Source: Lojkania enalia (lineage: Eukaryota > Ascomycota > Dothideomycetes > Pleosporales). From it: 64,000 nt of DNA. This document shows, piece by piece, positions 23,905-37,600 of this stretch (positions are counted from its first letter, which is position 1; every line of letters starts with the position of its first letter). The position numbers were made by a program, and so were the translations under genes. Where the stretch lies: contig ML986609.1 in NCBI GenBank assembly GCA_010094045.1, positions 34,349 to 98,348 on the forward strand, in the 5' to 3' direction. The notes below the pieces were generated by a model. It ran no database searches and was not told the DNA's origin. It saw nothing but the letters and a program-made list of their open reading frames with translations.

Positions 23905-25500
23905 TTATATAGAAGAACTTAATACTACTAATAATAGTCTCTTTAATAATATTGTATCGATTATTTATTTAACTATATTTATATTTAAAATATACCTAAT
24001 TTAGTTTAGATTATAATATTTATATACTATTATATTAAATTATTTAATTATCTAGATAGAATTTTAGAAATCCTCTATTAATTAAAGTCTTTAAGTTTAG
24101 AACTTTCTATTCTTTATAATTAAAATTGCCTTTAGAAAAGCTGTATAGAGTATATTTAAGGAGAAACTTAGAGACTACTAATAATCTATTAGAATTAGAA
24201 GTAACTACTAATATCTAACTATAATTTACCTTCTAATTTCTATACTAGAATCGATATATATATAAGTTATAGTAAGAGTAAACTTCTATCTACGTATGTA
24301 AAACAACTATTACCTCCTATAAAGGGCCCTATAATAGGCGGACCCCTCTCTATAAGGCTTATAATAAAGAACCTATCTAATTTAGAGGGAAATTAAAGTA
24401 AACTAACCCTTAAAAAATAAATTATAATTTTATAAGAGGAGATTGTATATTTAATATAATAGAGAACTATTAGTCTTAATTAACCTTTATAAACTACTAA
24501 ATTAGAACTAATAATATATTAGAAAACTTTAATAACTCCCCTAGTAAGAAACCTCTTAGCTACTTTTAAGCCCCTTTAAGCTTACCTTACTAAATATATA
24601 CTTAAAATTAAAAGTTTTATAGATAGTAGTAAATCTATATTTAAATAATAGTAAGCCTTAATTCTAGACCAACTTAAGATTAATATAGATTACTATCTAA
24701 TAGTATATATATATAGTATTAGTATAGAGATATACCTCTAGTACTATAAAAGGGTATTTAGAGCTAAAATACCTAGCTAAATTAGACTAGTATTAGTTTA
24801 AAAATACTAAAGAAATAATTTTACTTCTATAATTATATTTTATTATAAGTAATAAAAAGATAGAAGTATAATAGGCGTTTTAAGTCTTAAGAATAAATAA
24901 GAGAGAAGTATTCCCAACTTTTAAAGCTTACTTTATTAGTACAGCTATTAGAGGATGTATATTCTAATTTAAATAGTTCTTCTATCTATAGAATAAGATT
25001 CTCTCTAGTTTAAAAATACTAAACCTTAGCTTTAAGTTTATATAGAAAGATTCTTTTAATACTATAGTCGCCTACTTAATAGCCTATAATATAGAAAGAA
25101 GGAGTATTTCTAGCCTTCTAGAATAAACTATTAGCCTATAGATTGTAGCTAAAATAAATTCGGATTAGTACTAGAAGGTTTCTAAAAGTATATCTAAAGT
25201 AACCTATAATCTAATACTACTCTAATTTACCCTAGTATTAATATCTTATTCTACTATAATTACTTTCTAATAATTTAGTAAAACTCTTATATCTAAATAG
25301 TATACAACCCTAGATAATTATTATAACTATAGTAAACTAGAATACTTTATAAATAAATATATAGTTTTTAAAGTATAAGAGATAGAGGTTAAATAAGAAA
25401 AGATTAAAGAAGAAAAGTTTTTAGATATAAACGAGTACTACCTAGATAGTTTTTAGATAGGAAATAGAGACGTTTAAGAAAACTTTCTATTCTAAATTTA
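23905..25500 (+). pseudogene. K1 gag region (weakly resolved)
   Basis: The position between the 5' LTR and the protease/RT calls for gag. The sequence is strongly mutated. Fragments rich in Lys, Glu and Leu are seen, but I cannot point to a convincing zinc knuckle. The annotation rests mainly on position within the element. Confidence 0.4.
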
Positions 25501-25599
25501 AGTAAATATAACTTATTAAATATCGATTTATCGTATTTATTTAGAGGAAAGTACTTCTAAATCTCTACTATTTTATATTTAAAAGGTGTTAGTATATAA

Positions 25600-26965
25600 T
25601 TAAACGCCCTTATTAATACTAGTACTTAAAGTTTTCTATTTCTTAATTCTATAGTAGCTAGATTACTCTTCTAAGCTCTATATATATTAATATAGTACTT
25701 ACCCTTTAAAATTCCTATTAAAGGTTTTTAGGACTAAATCTAAACCCTAATTAATTAGTATATCTACTTATATCTACAAATTAATAGAAGAACTATTTAA
25801 AACTATCTATTTATTATTATAGATCTAAGTATTTAGAATTATATTATTAGTATTAAATAGTTATATTATTTTTAACTTCAACTAGATATAGATAAGAATT
25901 AGATTATATAGCCCTCTAAGTATTCTACTACTTATAATCCTTTACCTCTTCTTCTTATATAATTAACTTAGCTAGTATATAATAAGAAGGTAAAGCTAGA
26001 TATCTAGTAATATAATGCTTTATAGGAAAAAGACTAGTATTAGTAGTTTTATAGTCCGACTATCTATTATATTAAAAGTCTACTAAGACTACTAAAACTA
26101 TATTAGTCTCTTATAGTTTATAGTTTAAATAAGCTTAGAGCTCTTATACACTCGTATATAATAAAGTCCGAATCTAATCTAAAGAAAGTTTATTCTCCTA
26201 TTATCGCTCTTATCTTAGCTAATACTTTCTACTTTAATATAAAGAGGAAAGAGAACGAGTTTTTCTCTACATCTCTATACGAAATTAAGCGGCTAATCAA
26301 AGATAAGTAAGCTCTAGAGCTAGAAGATAAGGCTGAAAATAAAGTACTAGTAAATCTCTAATTACTATCCAAATACTATAGATATTAGGATATATTTAAT
26401 AAAACTATAACTTATTAATTACTAGAATACTACTCTTATAATTATAAGATTATTCTTATAAAACCCCTCTCTAATAGTTATAGTCTATTATATAAGTAGA
26501 ATATTAAGAAGCTAGAAGTAACTAAAAAGAATATTATAGATAATCTATAGTATAGGTATATTAAGTAGAGTTAGAGCTTTTTTATATTTCTAATCTTTTA
26601 TATTTATAAACCTAATAGCAACCTATATATTTATATAGATTATTATAAACTTAATACTCTTACCTATAAGAATATATATCTAATACTATATATAGATAAA
26701 CTTCTATCTAGACCTACTAAAGTAGTATTTTTTACTAAGTTTAATATTTGCGCGGCCTTTAATAAGATTAGAATAAACCTTAGTTTTAAAGAATATACTA
26801 CCTTTTAAACTTAATATAGAATTTATAAGTATAAAATTCTACCTTTTAAATTATATAATAGTTTAGTAACTTACTAGTACTATATAAATAATATACTAAT
26901 TAACTACCTAGATAACTTCTATATTACTTACTTAGATAATATCTTTATCTACTCTAAAGATAAGG
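25600..26965 (+). pseudogene. K1 protease and reverse transcriptase, first half
   Basis: About 25640-25870 resembles a degraded retropepsin (hydrophobic strand, Asp-Tyr-Ser in place of D-S/T-G, then an IILLVL segment). RT follows: KPNSNL..YIDYYKLNTLTYKN near 26605-26670, KFNICAAFNKIRI near 26735-26775, LPFKLYN near 26840, and the catalytic box YLDNIFIY (26929-26952), Asn replacing the second Asp. This is typical Ty3/Gypsy RT order. The frame is cut by the F1 insertion straight after the box. Confidence 0.75.
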
Positions 26966-27268
26966 TATTACGGTAATACCGCAATACCTCTACACCTATA
27001 CTACTCTTACTATAATACTTAAACTAGCTGCTAGTAATAGCTATTAGCTGCTAGCTAGAATATAACCGACTTATCTTAACTATAATAGAGGAAGGTTTTA
27101 CTAACCTAGCTAGCCTATATAGTAGTACAGATTTAGCCCCTATAAAAACCTATATAATATAGATATCTCTATTCTTTATATAATATTTTAATATTTATAT
27201 ATAGTATATAGTAATAGAGTTAACTACTTAAAGTATAATTAACTAACTATATATAAACGTCTGTAATA
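26966..27268 (+). repeat. F1 5' LTR
   Basis: 303 bp, from tattacggtaataccgc to gtctgtaata. The ends correspond to TG...CA after RIP. It contains a tandem ~20-bp duplication (two gctgctag...taatagctatta units, about 27028-27065) that is single in the F3 5' LTR. Confidence 0.88.
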
Positions 27269-27329
27269 TTATATTATATTATCTACTATTATATATTATA
27301 GATAAGAATATACTTATTAGTATATTTAA

Positions 27330-28600
27330 AAAGATCTAGGGTAAGCTGGACTTTTTATAGTAGAAGAACGAGATACTAGTAGAGGCCTTAATAACCTAAG
27401 AGAACTGCTATAAGTTAGACCTTAAAGTAATATAAAGGGAATTTAATAGCTATTAAACAGCTACCCCTCTACTAGCTACTAGCATATTAATAGTAATAGA
27501 ACTATTACCTACCCTTAGCCTAATTTAGCCTACAACCCTAGCTTCTAAATAGATATTTATATTAACTTCTAATCCGCCTAAAATTATATATAACTCGTAT
27601 TTCTATTTTAACTACTTATCTAACCTTTTAATATTCTCTAGTAAATGTTTAGAGCTTTTATACTTTATTAAAAAGCTCTATTATAAACTAGAAGGAAACG
27701 CTAACTAATACCTAACCGAATATATCTACCTTTTATATATCTATTCCTATCTAGAATAAGATCTAGTAATATTAGTTAACCTATTAATAGATAAGGGTAT
27801 TAACTCTATAGATAGCTTAGTCGCCTTCTTAAAATCCACCTATAGCGACTGGAATAAGGAGACTATAGTATAGAATAAGCTAGAAACCTTAAAATAAGGC
27901 CAAAGCAGGTTCCCTACTTACTTTACTAAATTCTAACATCTGATTATAGATACTAAACTAAATAAAACTAGATAAATTATATATCTCTAATATTCTCTTT
28001 CTAATAAGCTCTACTATACTATAATAGGTATTATAATATCTAGCACCCTAAATAACTACGCTAACCTAATTTCTCTATATAATACTAATTTATATTACCT
28101 ATCTAGTAACTACTATAAATAACCGAAGTATTATACTACTTACTAGAAGGATCTAAATATTATAGAACTTAATACTTCTAGCTACACGCTTATAAGTTCT
28201 AATAAATAAGAAAGGTACTACTATAAAGGACGCTGTTATAAGTATAATAGTAAGGGATATATTTTACTAGAATATAATACCCCTCTACTATTAATCTATT
28301 AAGGGTCTTAGAGCCCTACTATATCTAGTAGATCCTATTCTTAATCCTTCAACTAATCCTCTAACTAATTTTTAACATACTTATTATCTTATAGATAAAG
28401 CTATTACTTTTACTCTTAAACGCAGCTAGTTTTACCAACTAGAATATTGTTAAAAGGTCTATTCTAGAAGTAAATTACTTTCTAAAACTACGCTTATATC
28501 GAATCTCTATATATTTATAAAACTAGCTCCTATAGAAATAGTTATAGAACTACTAGATCCTAGCTCCTTTCTTAATCTATTAAGACCTAGTCTAGTAAAA
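27330..28600 (+). pseudogene. F1 gag remnant with CCHC knuckle
   Basis: A capsid-like region at about 27640-28100 and a zinc knuckle at 28234-28275 reading C-x2-Y-x4-Y-x4-Y, that is CX2CX4HX4C with one Cys, the His and the last Cys converted to Tyr. It is followed by a Ser-rich tail. The same knuckle is seen in F3 at 52832-52873 on the minus strand. Confidence 0.72.
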
Positions 28601-31600
28601 TATTAATATTCTTATTAATACTAAGGCTACTAGTTATAACTATATTTATAGAGACTTTATATATACCCTAAAACTCTAAAAGATATAACTTCTATATAAC
28701 CTATATTTAACCGGCTTTAATAGAGAAGTCTTTTATAGGGGGACTATCTTCTACTTAATTATTCTAATCTTCTAATACTTAAACTATTTAGAGATAGTAT
28801 ATTTCTATATAACTATATTAGAAAAATACTAGTTAATTCTAGAATAGCTATAGATATATAAGTATTATATAAACCTAAACTACGAGAATAAATAGCTAGT
28901 CTTTACTACTAACTAATATCTAACTTAATACTTATAATCTACTAGTATTACTATCTATTAATAGGCTGCTTAAACAATTATTAAAAACTATAAACTATCT
29001 AAACCTAATATAAAAGAAGATTTTAAAGTAACTAATTTATAACCCTTATATAGCTTAAAGCTTAGATAGTACCGTTTAAAGTTCTATCTATTAAGTTATA
29101 TCTAATATAATTACTAGTAGCTTAAGATATTATACTAGTTAAAAGAACTTAAAACTAAAATTAACCTAACTTTAAATAAAGATTATAATTAAGAGGATCT
29201 ATCTAAACCTAAATACTTAAAGTCTATACTATAACTAGATATATACTATATAAGCGTTATACTACTAGTTTAACTTTCCTAATAACTTAACTATAAAATC
29301 TTTACTATATTAATAGCTAATATTAATAAGGCTCTAGTTTTAAAAGTATATACTAATCCTATTACTAAAGTATCTAAAGAATACTATAACCTATTATCTA
29401 TCTTTTTATATAAGAATATAGATAAGCTATCTAAATAATAACTATATAATTATAAGATTAAACTAGAAAATAGTAAGTAAACTAGCTTCGGTCTATTCTA
29501 TAGGATATTTTAAAATAAGTTAAAGGTACTAAAAAAGTATCTTAATAAAAGCTTGTCTAAAGAATTTATTAGAATAAGTTTATTACTAGTAGCTATACCT
29601 ATAATCTTTATAAAGAAACCTAGAAGTAGCCTCTAATTCTATATAAACTATAGAGCCCTAAATATTATTACTATTAAGAACTAATACCTAATTCTACTAA
29701 CCTAAGAAATAATAACCCGACTTAATAAGGCTAAATATTATATAAAACTCGATATTATTACTATATTTAATAAGCTAAAAATTGTTAAGGGAGATAAATA
29801 GAAGACTACCTTTTATATATACTATAAGCTATTTAAATATCTAGTAATATCTTTTAGTCTAGCTAATACTCTAAGTACGTTCTAGTACTTTATAAATAAT
29901 ATACTAAGACTATACTTTAATATATTCTATACTACTTATATTAATAATATTCTAATATTTAGTAAAAATCTAAAGGATTATAAATAGTATATCTAGCTAG
30001 TTTTTAAAACCTTAAGAGTAAATAGTTTACAACTTAATATAGATAATTATAAGTTCTATTAGTTAAAAGTAATCTACCTAAAATATATAATTATTATAGA
30101 AGGGATCTATATAAACCCGAAGAAGGTAGAGATAATTGTTAACTAAAAATATTCTAAGAATATAAAAGATATTTAAACCTTTATAGGCTTTATAAACTTC
30201 TACTAACAATTTATTAATAACTTCTTATAAAAAGTCTTCCTCTTAGTAACCCTAACTAAGAAGAACACTTAATTTAACTAGAATAATAGCTGTTAATATT
30301 CCTTTAACTATCTAAAGGATACCTTTATTTCTATACTAATTCTCTAATACTTTAACTTTAAACTACTAATAGTAGTAGAAACTAACGCGTTTAACTTTAT
30401 AACAGCTAGTATACTATTTTAGAAAGGTGTTAATAGTAAACTAAGACCTATTACCTACTTCTCTAAATATATAAACTCTATTAAAAGTAATTATAAAATA
30501 TATAATAAGGAACTGCTCGCGATTATCAAATATTTTAAATAATAAAAGCCCGAATTAAAAGGCGTAGTATTTTTTATAGAAGTATTAAATAATTATAAAA
30601 ATTTATAGTACTTTATAATAATAAAGTAGCTAAACTACTAATAGGTCTATTAGTTAGAATATCTATTAAAGTTTAACTTTAATATTATATACTAACCCAA
30701 AAAATTAGAGAGAAGCTTAATACTTTAACTTAAAGGTTATAGGATAAGTTTATATAAGAAAAGGCTTATAAAGATTATTAATAGATATTACTTTATTCTA
30801 AACTATTCTAATAGATAGAAGTAGGCCGACTAATTATAGAAATTATCGATAAAGAATACCTAAATAATAACCTAATCTAAGATATTTTAAAGCTATTAAA
30901 AGAAGAAGCCTATTAATTTAAGCTTCTAATTCTAGCTAACTATAAAGAGTGTAACAACCGACTATACTACTAAGATTAACTTATAGTACTAGACTATAAT
31001 AAGCTAAAACTTAAGCTACTATAAGCTATCTACAACTTATTGTCTAGTAGATACTCTAGTCGAGGAAAGACTTTAAAACTACTCTAGTATAAGTACTATT
31101 AGTTAAAGATATTCGATTTAGTATAATAATATATAGGCTGTTATTATATATATTAAAGAAGTAAAGCTTTTAGAAAGAAGTACTATAGATTATTAAAACT
31201 GTTACCTATACCTAAATAAAGGTTTTAAGATATTTCTATAAACTTTATAACTAATCTACTAGAATTAGAAAATTGTATAAATATTATAGTAGTAGTTAAT
31301 AAGTTTAGTAAGTAAAGACACCTAATACTATATATAAGAATCGAAGCTCCTAATATTATTTAACTATTCTATTGCTATATATAGGTTTACTATAGACTAC
31401 TATATACTATTACGTCTAACTATAGAATATAGTTTATCTCTACCTTCTACTAAGAGCTCTATAGATAACTATAAATTAATATATATATATTAACTAGCTT
31501 CTATTTAAAGATTAATAGCTAGATAGAGAATGCTAATATAGTAATAGAATAAGTTCTCTAAGCCTATACTAGCTATAAATAAGATAACTAGGTTAAATAG

Positions 31601-32300
31601 CTGCTAATAGCGTAGTTTAAAGTAAACAATATAGTATCTAAATTAATAAAAGTCTCCCTATTTCTAGCCTACTTTAGCCAGCACCCTTAAATAGGTTTCG
31701 AGCCGCCTATAGGGATCTATTAACCGCTAAAATAGTCTCTAATAGCCTAGAAAGCTAATAGACTAGTTAATAAGATAAAGGATATTATAGAGTATATTAG
31801 AGAAGAACTTACCTAGGTATAAGCGCTCTAATAAGAGTATATTAACCGTAAGCGTATACTAGCTTCTAACTACTAGATTAGTAATCTAGTCTAGCTAGAC
31901 GCTAGAAATATACGTATATAAAGACCGTCGAAAAAGCTTAATTAGAAGAATATAGGCCCCTATAAAGTTATCGCGAAGGTGTCCTCGTATATTTATAAAT
32001 TAAAGCTACTTAAATCAGCTAAAATATATCCTATATTCTATATATTACTATTATAGCTAGTACCTAAGTCGTTTAACTACTTATCTAGTTAATAAGTATA
32101 CAACCCTAAACCTATTAAGATTAATAAAGAACTGGAATACCTTATTAAGCGAATAGAAGACCTCTACTATAACTAATAGAAATGCTGGTACGAATATCTA
32201 GTTAAGTAGACTAGTTATTATAACCTAGAATAGTACCCGGCTAGTAACTTTACTAAGATAACTACTATAGAAGATTACTATACTAAAAACCTAAATAAAT
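28600..32300 (+). pseudogene. F1 pol remnant: protease, RT, RNase H, integrase, chromodomain
   Basis: RT has FYINYRALNIITIKN (about 29637-29682) and a catalytic box reading YINNILIF (29937-29960), both Asp changed to Asn. RNase H follows at about 30330-30720. Integrase includes the Cys/His region near 31080-31180, ISINFITNL near 31225, TSNYRIQFI near 31410 (the two catalytic Asp read as Asn) and the INSQIENAN region with Glu near 31505. The C-terminal part has PSKKLN-KNIGPYKVI near 31930. A chromodomain-like module at about 32120-32290 reads LEYLIKRIED...EYLVK-TSYYNLE. RIP stops are throughout. Confidence 0.85.
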
Positions 32301-32339
32301 AAGACCCGAATATAATATTACATCTAGATTCTTAATTAG

Positions 32340-32720
32340 GTGTTAGAATCTAATCTAAGTATATTCTTAGACGCTTATAATAATACTATACTAATATAAT
32401 ACTAGTAATAATACTGCTACTAATCCCTAATATAATACTACTATATAAACCGAACCGATTTAATCCCTAATATAGAACTACTATACAATAATAACCGGTT
32501 ATACTAATATACCTGTAATCTAATCTAATCCCTAGTATAGTACTACTATAAGAACTAAACTAATCTAATCCCTAATATAATACTACTATTAACTACTAGT
32601 CGCGCTAATATACCTATAATCTAATCTAATTTCTAGTATAGTACTACTATATAATAATAACTAATCGCGCTAATATATCTATAACTTTAACTAATACTAG
32701 TATTAATAACTACTACTTAA
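32340..32720 (+). repeat. F1 3' untranslated tandem repeats
   Basis: A box of the form taatccctaatatagtact recurs about five times (near 32430, 32460, 32525, 32565 and 32625), separated by alternating spacers with ataataaccggttatacta or agaactaaacta. Equivalent arrays are present in F2 (37870-38120) and F3 (48430-48700, inverted), so the repeats belong to the family. No coding frame is seen. Confidence 0.65.
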
Positions 32721-32786
32721 TTATAAATAACTTAAATATAATATAAAGACCTAATTTATAAAAGTTTATAACTAAAAGAAGAGTAT

Positions 32787-33089
32787 TATTATAATAATAC
32801 CGCGATACCTTTACACCTATACTATTCTTACTATAATACCTAAACTAGCTACTAGTAATAGCTATTAGCTACTAGCTAAAATATAACCGACTTATCTTAA
32901 CTATAATAGAGGAAGGTTTCGCCGACCCAGCTAGCTTATATAATAGTATAGACCTAGTTTCTATAAAAACCTATATAATATAGATATTTCTATTCTTTAT
33001 ATAATATTTTAATATTTACACGTAGTATATAGTAATAGAGTTAACTACTTAAAGTATAATTAACTAACTATATATAAGTATCCGTAATA
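32787..33089 (+). repeat. F1 3' LTR
   Basis: 303 bp, tattataataataccgcg to atccgtaata. Differences from the 5' LTR are C/T or G/A. The right flank (actat) belongs to the K2 fragment, not to the K1 target site. Confidence 0.88.
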
Positions 33090-34675
33090 ACTATATAAAA
33101 TAAATAAGATATAATTCTAACTTAGTCTAGTATAAAGTTTTAAATTTTATAGGTTTACTTTATAAGTTAAAAGCTTTTTATAATAAGTATCTAAATTAGC
33201 TAGAACCTTTAAAAGTCTTAACTAAATAGATTAAGGTATATAAGAATAGTATAAAGAATATAGATTATCTAGTAGACGATAATATATAAGAGTTAAGTAG
33301 TAGATTTAAAAACTAAAGTATAAGCCTAAAATTACTCCTCTATAAAATTTAGAGGGTCTAATAGTAGGCTATTAGATACCTTTCTAGTCCTCTCCTCTTC
33401 TACCCTCCTTTTCTTTTCTTCCCTCCGAACTCCCCTTAAACCTTTCTTATCTTATTTTTAGCCGCTTAAGAACGCCGTAATATTAGCTTAAAGGCTAGAT
33501 ATTAGAGTCTCTAAAGCTAAAACCTAATAGAGTAACTTAGTACTTTAATAGAATAAAGCTACTTAGATATTAGCTATAAGAAGGCTATCTTTCTAACTCT
33601 TTATAACCTAGGCTATAAGCGCTAGGCTATAAATAGATTCTAAAATAGTCTTAAAGACTACTTTTTTATTCTTTTTATTCTCTATATATTAGGCTACTAT
33701 CTATAGTTTAAGATAGCCTTAGAAGACTAGAAACTCCTCCTTATAGTAGAAGGAGATCTATAAATATATTAGTAGTAAATATTCTACTAGTATTAGATAC
33801 GATTTATATAGGGTTATTCTTTTTATTTTATAAGGTATAATACTCGTATTTTTTTAATCTTAGAGACTAAAAGGTAAATATTATATACTACCCGTAGGCG
33901 AGTACGTATATAGTTTAAAGGTAGATAATCTAGAAGGCTTCTAAAAAGGTTTTAAAAGGTAGATAGAGTAGTATATTAATTAAATTTTTCTATAAAACGT
34001 TAGTAATACTTTAATAATTAATAGTTCTAGAAACGTATAATAATATATATAGAGTAGAAGTTGTTATTTAGTTAAGAAAGCTTAGTTAATAGTAACTTAG
34101 TAATATATTAAGGCTAGTAAATACTTGTTACTATACGCGACGAAATTGTAATATTAATAAACTGTTATAATAGTAGTTACTAGCTAATATATAGGTTAAT
34201 TATACTTACTATAAAAACCTTACTTAATATTACATTAATATATAAATATATCTCTATAGACAACTACACATATTAGCTCTTACTAATAAATACCTCTTTA
34301 AAGAAATTTCTTTATACTAGAACCTATTTATAATAGCCTTAATTCCCTCCTGAACTAGTATAGATAGGGACTATTAGCCTATAAGAAGGGGGGTAGTATA
34401 ATAATACTAAGAAATCGTTCTATAAAAAGCTTTATATATAACCTTATCTTAAAGCTTTTCACTTATCTTATCCTACCCCTAGCTCCGCCTCTTTTCCCTT
34501 CTATATATAGTTGTATACTCTCTTATAAATAGCTTAGTAGTTCTTCTATATTCTTTTATATAAGGCTTATAGGTATTAATAGAATTCTTAGGTCCCTAAA
34601 CCCCTACGTACTTTTATATACCTCTAAGTAGATTTATACTATATTTAGATCTATTATCTTATCTACGCTATTATA
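33090..34675 (+). mobile_element. K2: 3' end of a second K-family Gypsy
   Basis: Matches the reverse complement of about 44160-45745 in K1. It contains the region after integrase, the purine tract (agaaggggggtag, about 34384-34396) and the 3' LTR (34397-34675). The plus strand is the pol sense. The opposite strand carries the counterpart of the K1 antisense frame (44938-45960). Its left edge is at the F1 3' LTR without a duplication; its right edge passes directly into the interior of F2. This suggests K2 had inserted in F2. Confidence 0.75.
34397..34675 (+). repeat. K2 3' LTR
   Basis: 279 bp, tataataatac...cgctattata, colinear with the two K1 LTRs. It is followed at 34676 by aactt and F2 pol sequence. 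Confidence 0.82.
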
Positions 34676-37600
34676 AACTTAAATATTTAAAGTCTATATT
34701 ATAGTTAGATATATATTATATAGGTACCATACTACTAGTCTAATTATTCTAGTAATTTAACTATAAAATCTTCGCTATATTAATAGTTAATATTAATAAA
34801 GCTCTAGTCCTAAAGATATATATTAACCCTATTACTAAAGTACTTAAAGAATACTATAATCTATTATCTATCTTTTTATATAAGAATATAGATAGGCTAT
34901 TTAAATAATAACTATATAATTATAAGATTAAACTAGAAAATAGTAAGTAAACTAGCTTTAGTCTACTCTATAGAATATTCTAGAATAAGTTAAAAGTACT
35001 AAGAAAGTATTTTAATAAGAACTTATTTAAGGGATTTATTAGAGTAAATTTATTACTAGTAGCTATACTTATAATCTTTATCAAGAAACTTAAAAGTAGT
35101 TTCTAATTCTATATAGACTATAGAGTTCTAAATACTATTACTATTAAAAACTAATACCTAATTCTACTAATCTAAAAAATATTAACCTAATTTAGTAAAA
35201 CTAAATATTATATAAAACTTAATATTATTACTATATTTAATAAGTTAAAAATTATTAAAAGAGATAAATAGAAGACTAATTTTTATATATATTATAAGCT
35301 ATTTAAATATCTAGTAATACTCTTTAACCTAGTTAATATTTTAAGTATATTCTAGTACTTTATATATAATATACTAAGACTATACTTTAATATATTTTAT
35401 ATTATCTATATTAATAATATTCTAATATTTAGTAAGAATCTAAAAGATTATAAATAGTATATCTAGCTAGTTTTTAAAATCTTAAAAGTAAATAGTTTAC
35501 AGCTTAATATAGATAAATATAAGTTCTACTAGTTAGAAGTAATCTACCTAGAATATATAATTACTATAAAAGAGATTTATATAAACTTAAAAAAGGTAAA
35601 AATAATTATTAATTAGAAATACTCTAAAAATATAAAAGATATTTAAGTTTTTATAGGTTTTATAAACTTCTACTAATAATTTATTAGCAACTTTTTATAG
35701 AAAGTTTCCCCTTTAATAGCCTTAACTAAGAAGAATACTTAATTTAACTAGAATAATAGCTGTTAATATTCTTTTAACTATTTAAAGGATATTTTTATCT
35801 CTATATTAATTTTCTAATACTTTAATCTTAAATTATTAATAGTAGTAGAAGCTAATATATCTAATTTTATAATAGTTAGTATACTATCCTAGAGAGGCGC
35901 TAATAGTAAACTAAGATCTATTATCTATTTTTCTAAGTATATAAATTCTATTAAAAGTAATTATAAGATTTATAATAAAGAACTACTTATAATTATCTAA
36001 TATTTTAAGTAATAGAAGCCTAAATTAGAAGGTATAGTATTTTCTATAAAAGTATTAAATAATTATAAGAACTTATAGTATTTTATAATAATAAAGTATT
36101 TAAATTACTAATAGGCCTATTAGTTAGAATATTTATTAAGGTTTAATTTTAGTATTATATACTAATCTAGAAAACTTAAAGAAAAGTCTAATACTTTAAC
36201 TTAAAGGTTATAAAATAAGTTTATATAAAAAGAAGCTTATAAAAATTATTAATAGATATTACTTTATTTTAACCTATTTTAATAGATAGAAGTAGGCTAA
36301 TTAATTATAAAGATTATTAATAAAGAATACCTAAATAATAATCTAATCTAAAATACCCTAAAACTACTAAGAAAAAGAACTTATTAATTTAAACTTCTAA
36401 CTCTAGCTAATTATAAAGAATATAATAATTAACTATATTATTAAGATTAACTTATAGTATTAGACTATAATAGGCTAAAGTTTAAGCTGCTATAAGCTAT
36501 CTATAACTTACTATTTAGTAGATATTCTAGTTAAGAAAAGACTTTAAAACTACTCTAATATAAATACTATTAGTTAAAAATATTTAACTTAATATAATAA
36601 TATATAGACTATTATTATATATACTAAAGAAGTAAAACTTCTAAAAAAAAGTATTATAAATTACTAAAACTATTATCTATATTTAAATAAAAGTTTTAAA
36701 ATATTATTATAGATTTTATAACTAATCTATTAGAATTAGAAAGTTATATAAATATTATAGTAGTAGTTAATAGGCTTAATAAGTATAAATACCTAATACT
36801 ATATATACGAATTAAAACTTCTAATATTATCTAACTATTCTATTACTATATATAAGTTTACTATAAACTATTATATACTATTATATCTAATTATAGAATA
36901 TAGTTTATTTCTACATTCTATTAAGAATTTTATAAATAGCTATAAATTAATATATATATATTAACTAGCTTCTATCTAAAAACTAATAGCTAGATAAAAA
37001 ATACTAATATAGTAATAGAATAAGTTTTCTAAGTTTATACTAGCTATAAATAAAATAACTAGGTTAAATAGCTACTAATAGTATAGTTTAAAGTAAATAA
37101 TATAGTATTTAAATTAATAAAAATTTCTCTATTTTTAACTTATTTTAGCTAGTACTTTTAAATAGGCTTTAAACTACTTATAGAGATCTATTAACTACTA
37201 AAATAGTTTCTAATAGTTTAGAAAACTAATAGACTAGTTAATAAGATAAAAAATATTATAGAGTATATTAGAAAAGAATTTACCTAGATATAAATATTTT
37301 AATAAAAGTATATTAACTATAAGTATATACTAGCCTTTAACTACTAGATTAGTAATCTAGTCTAGTTAGACGCTAAAAATATATATATATATAAACTATT
37401 AAAAATATTTAACTAGAAAAATATAAGCTTTTATAAGATTATTATAAAAGTATTCTTATATATTTATAGACTAAAGCTATTTAAATTAACTAAAATATAT
37501 TTTATATTCTATATATTACTATTATAGCTAGTATTTAAATTATTTAACTATTTATCTAGTTAATAAGTATATAATCTTAAATCTATTAAAATTAATAGAA

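Larger units (their letters stand above)
23626..26965 (+). mobile_element. K1 left half: Ty3/Gypsy element, 5' LTR to RT
   Basis: The left part of Gypsy K1, consisting of LTR, gag/protease region and RT up to the catalytic box. It is preceded by atact (23621-23625). It is interrupted at 26965 by F1, in the RT codons TYLDNIFIYSKDK. The remainder of K1 is at 44160-48016 on the minus strand, where the frame resumes AIYTIYIKKVFKRL after the same 5-bp taagg. Confidence 0.85.
26966..33089 (+). mobile_element. F1: Ty3/Gypsy chromovirus copy, full length
   Basis: 6124 bp with two 303-bp LTRs (26966-27268 and 32787-33089), then gag, pol with chromodomain, and a repeat-bearing 3' untranslated region. 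The left flank is taagg, but the right flank is actat, so the usual target duplication is missing. The matching taagg (as cctta) is found at 48012-48016 beside the inverted copy F3. This is best explained by recombination between the two inverted F copies. It is heavily RIP-mutated. Confidence 0.9.

Noticed and set aside
33300..34380. Pol-sense frame in K2 after integrase as a separate gene
   Set aside because: The sense strand is moderately open, but composition and the Cys spacing favour the opposite strand. Neither can be decided without a consensus.
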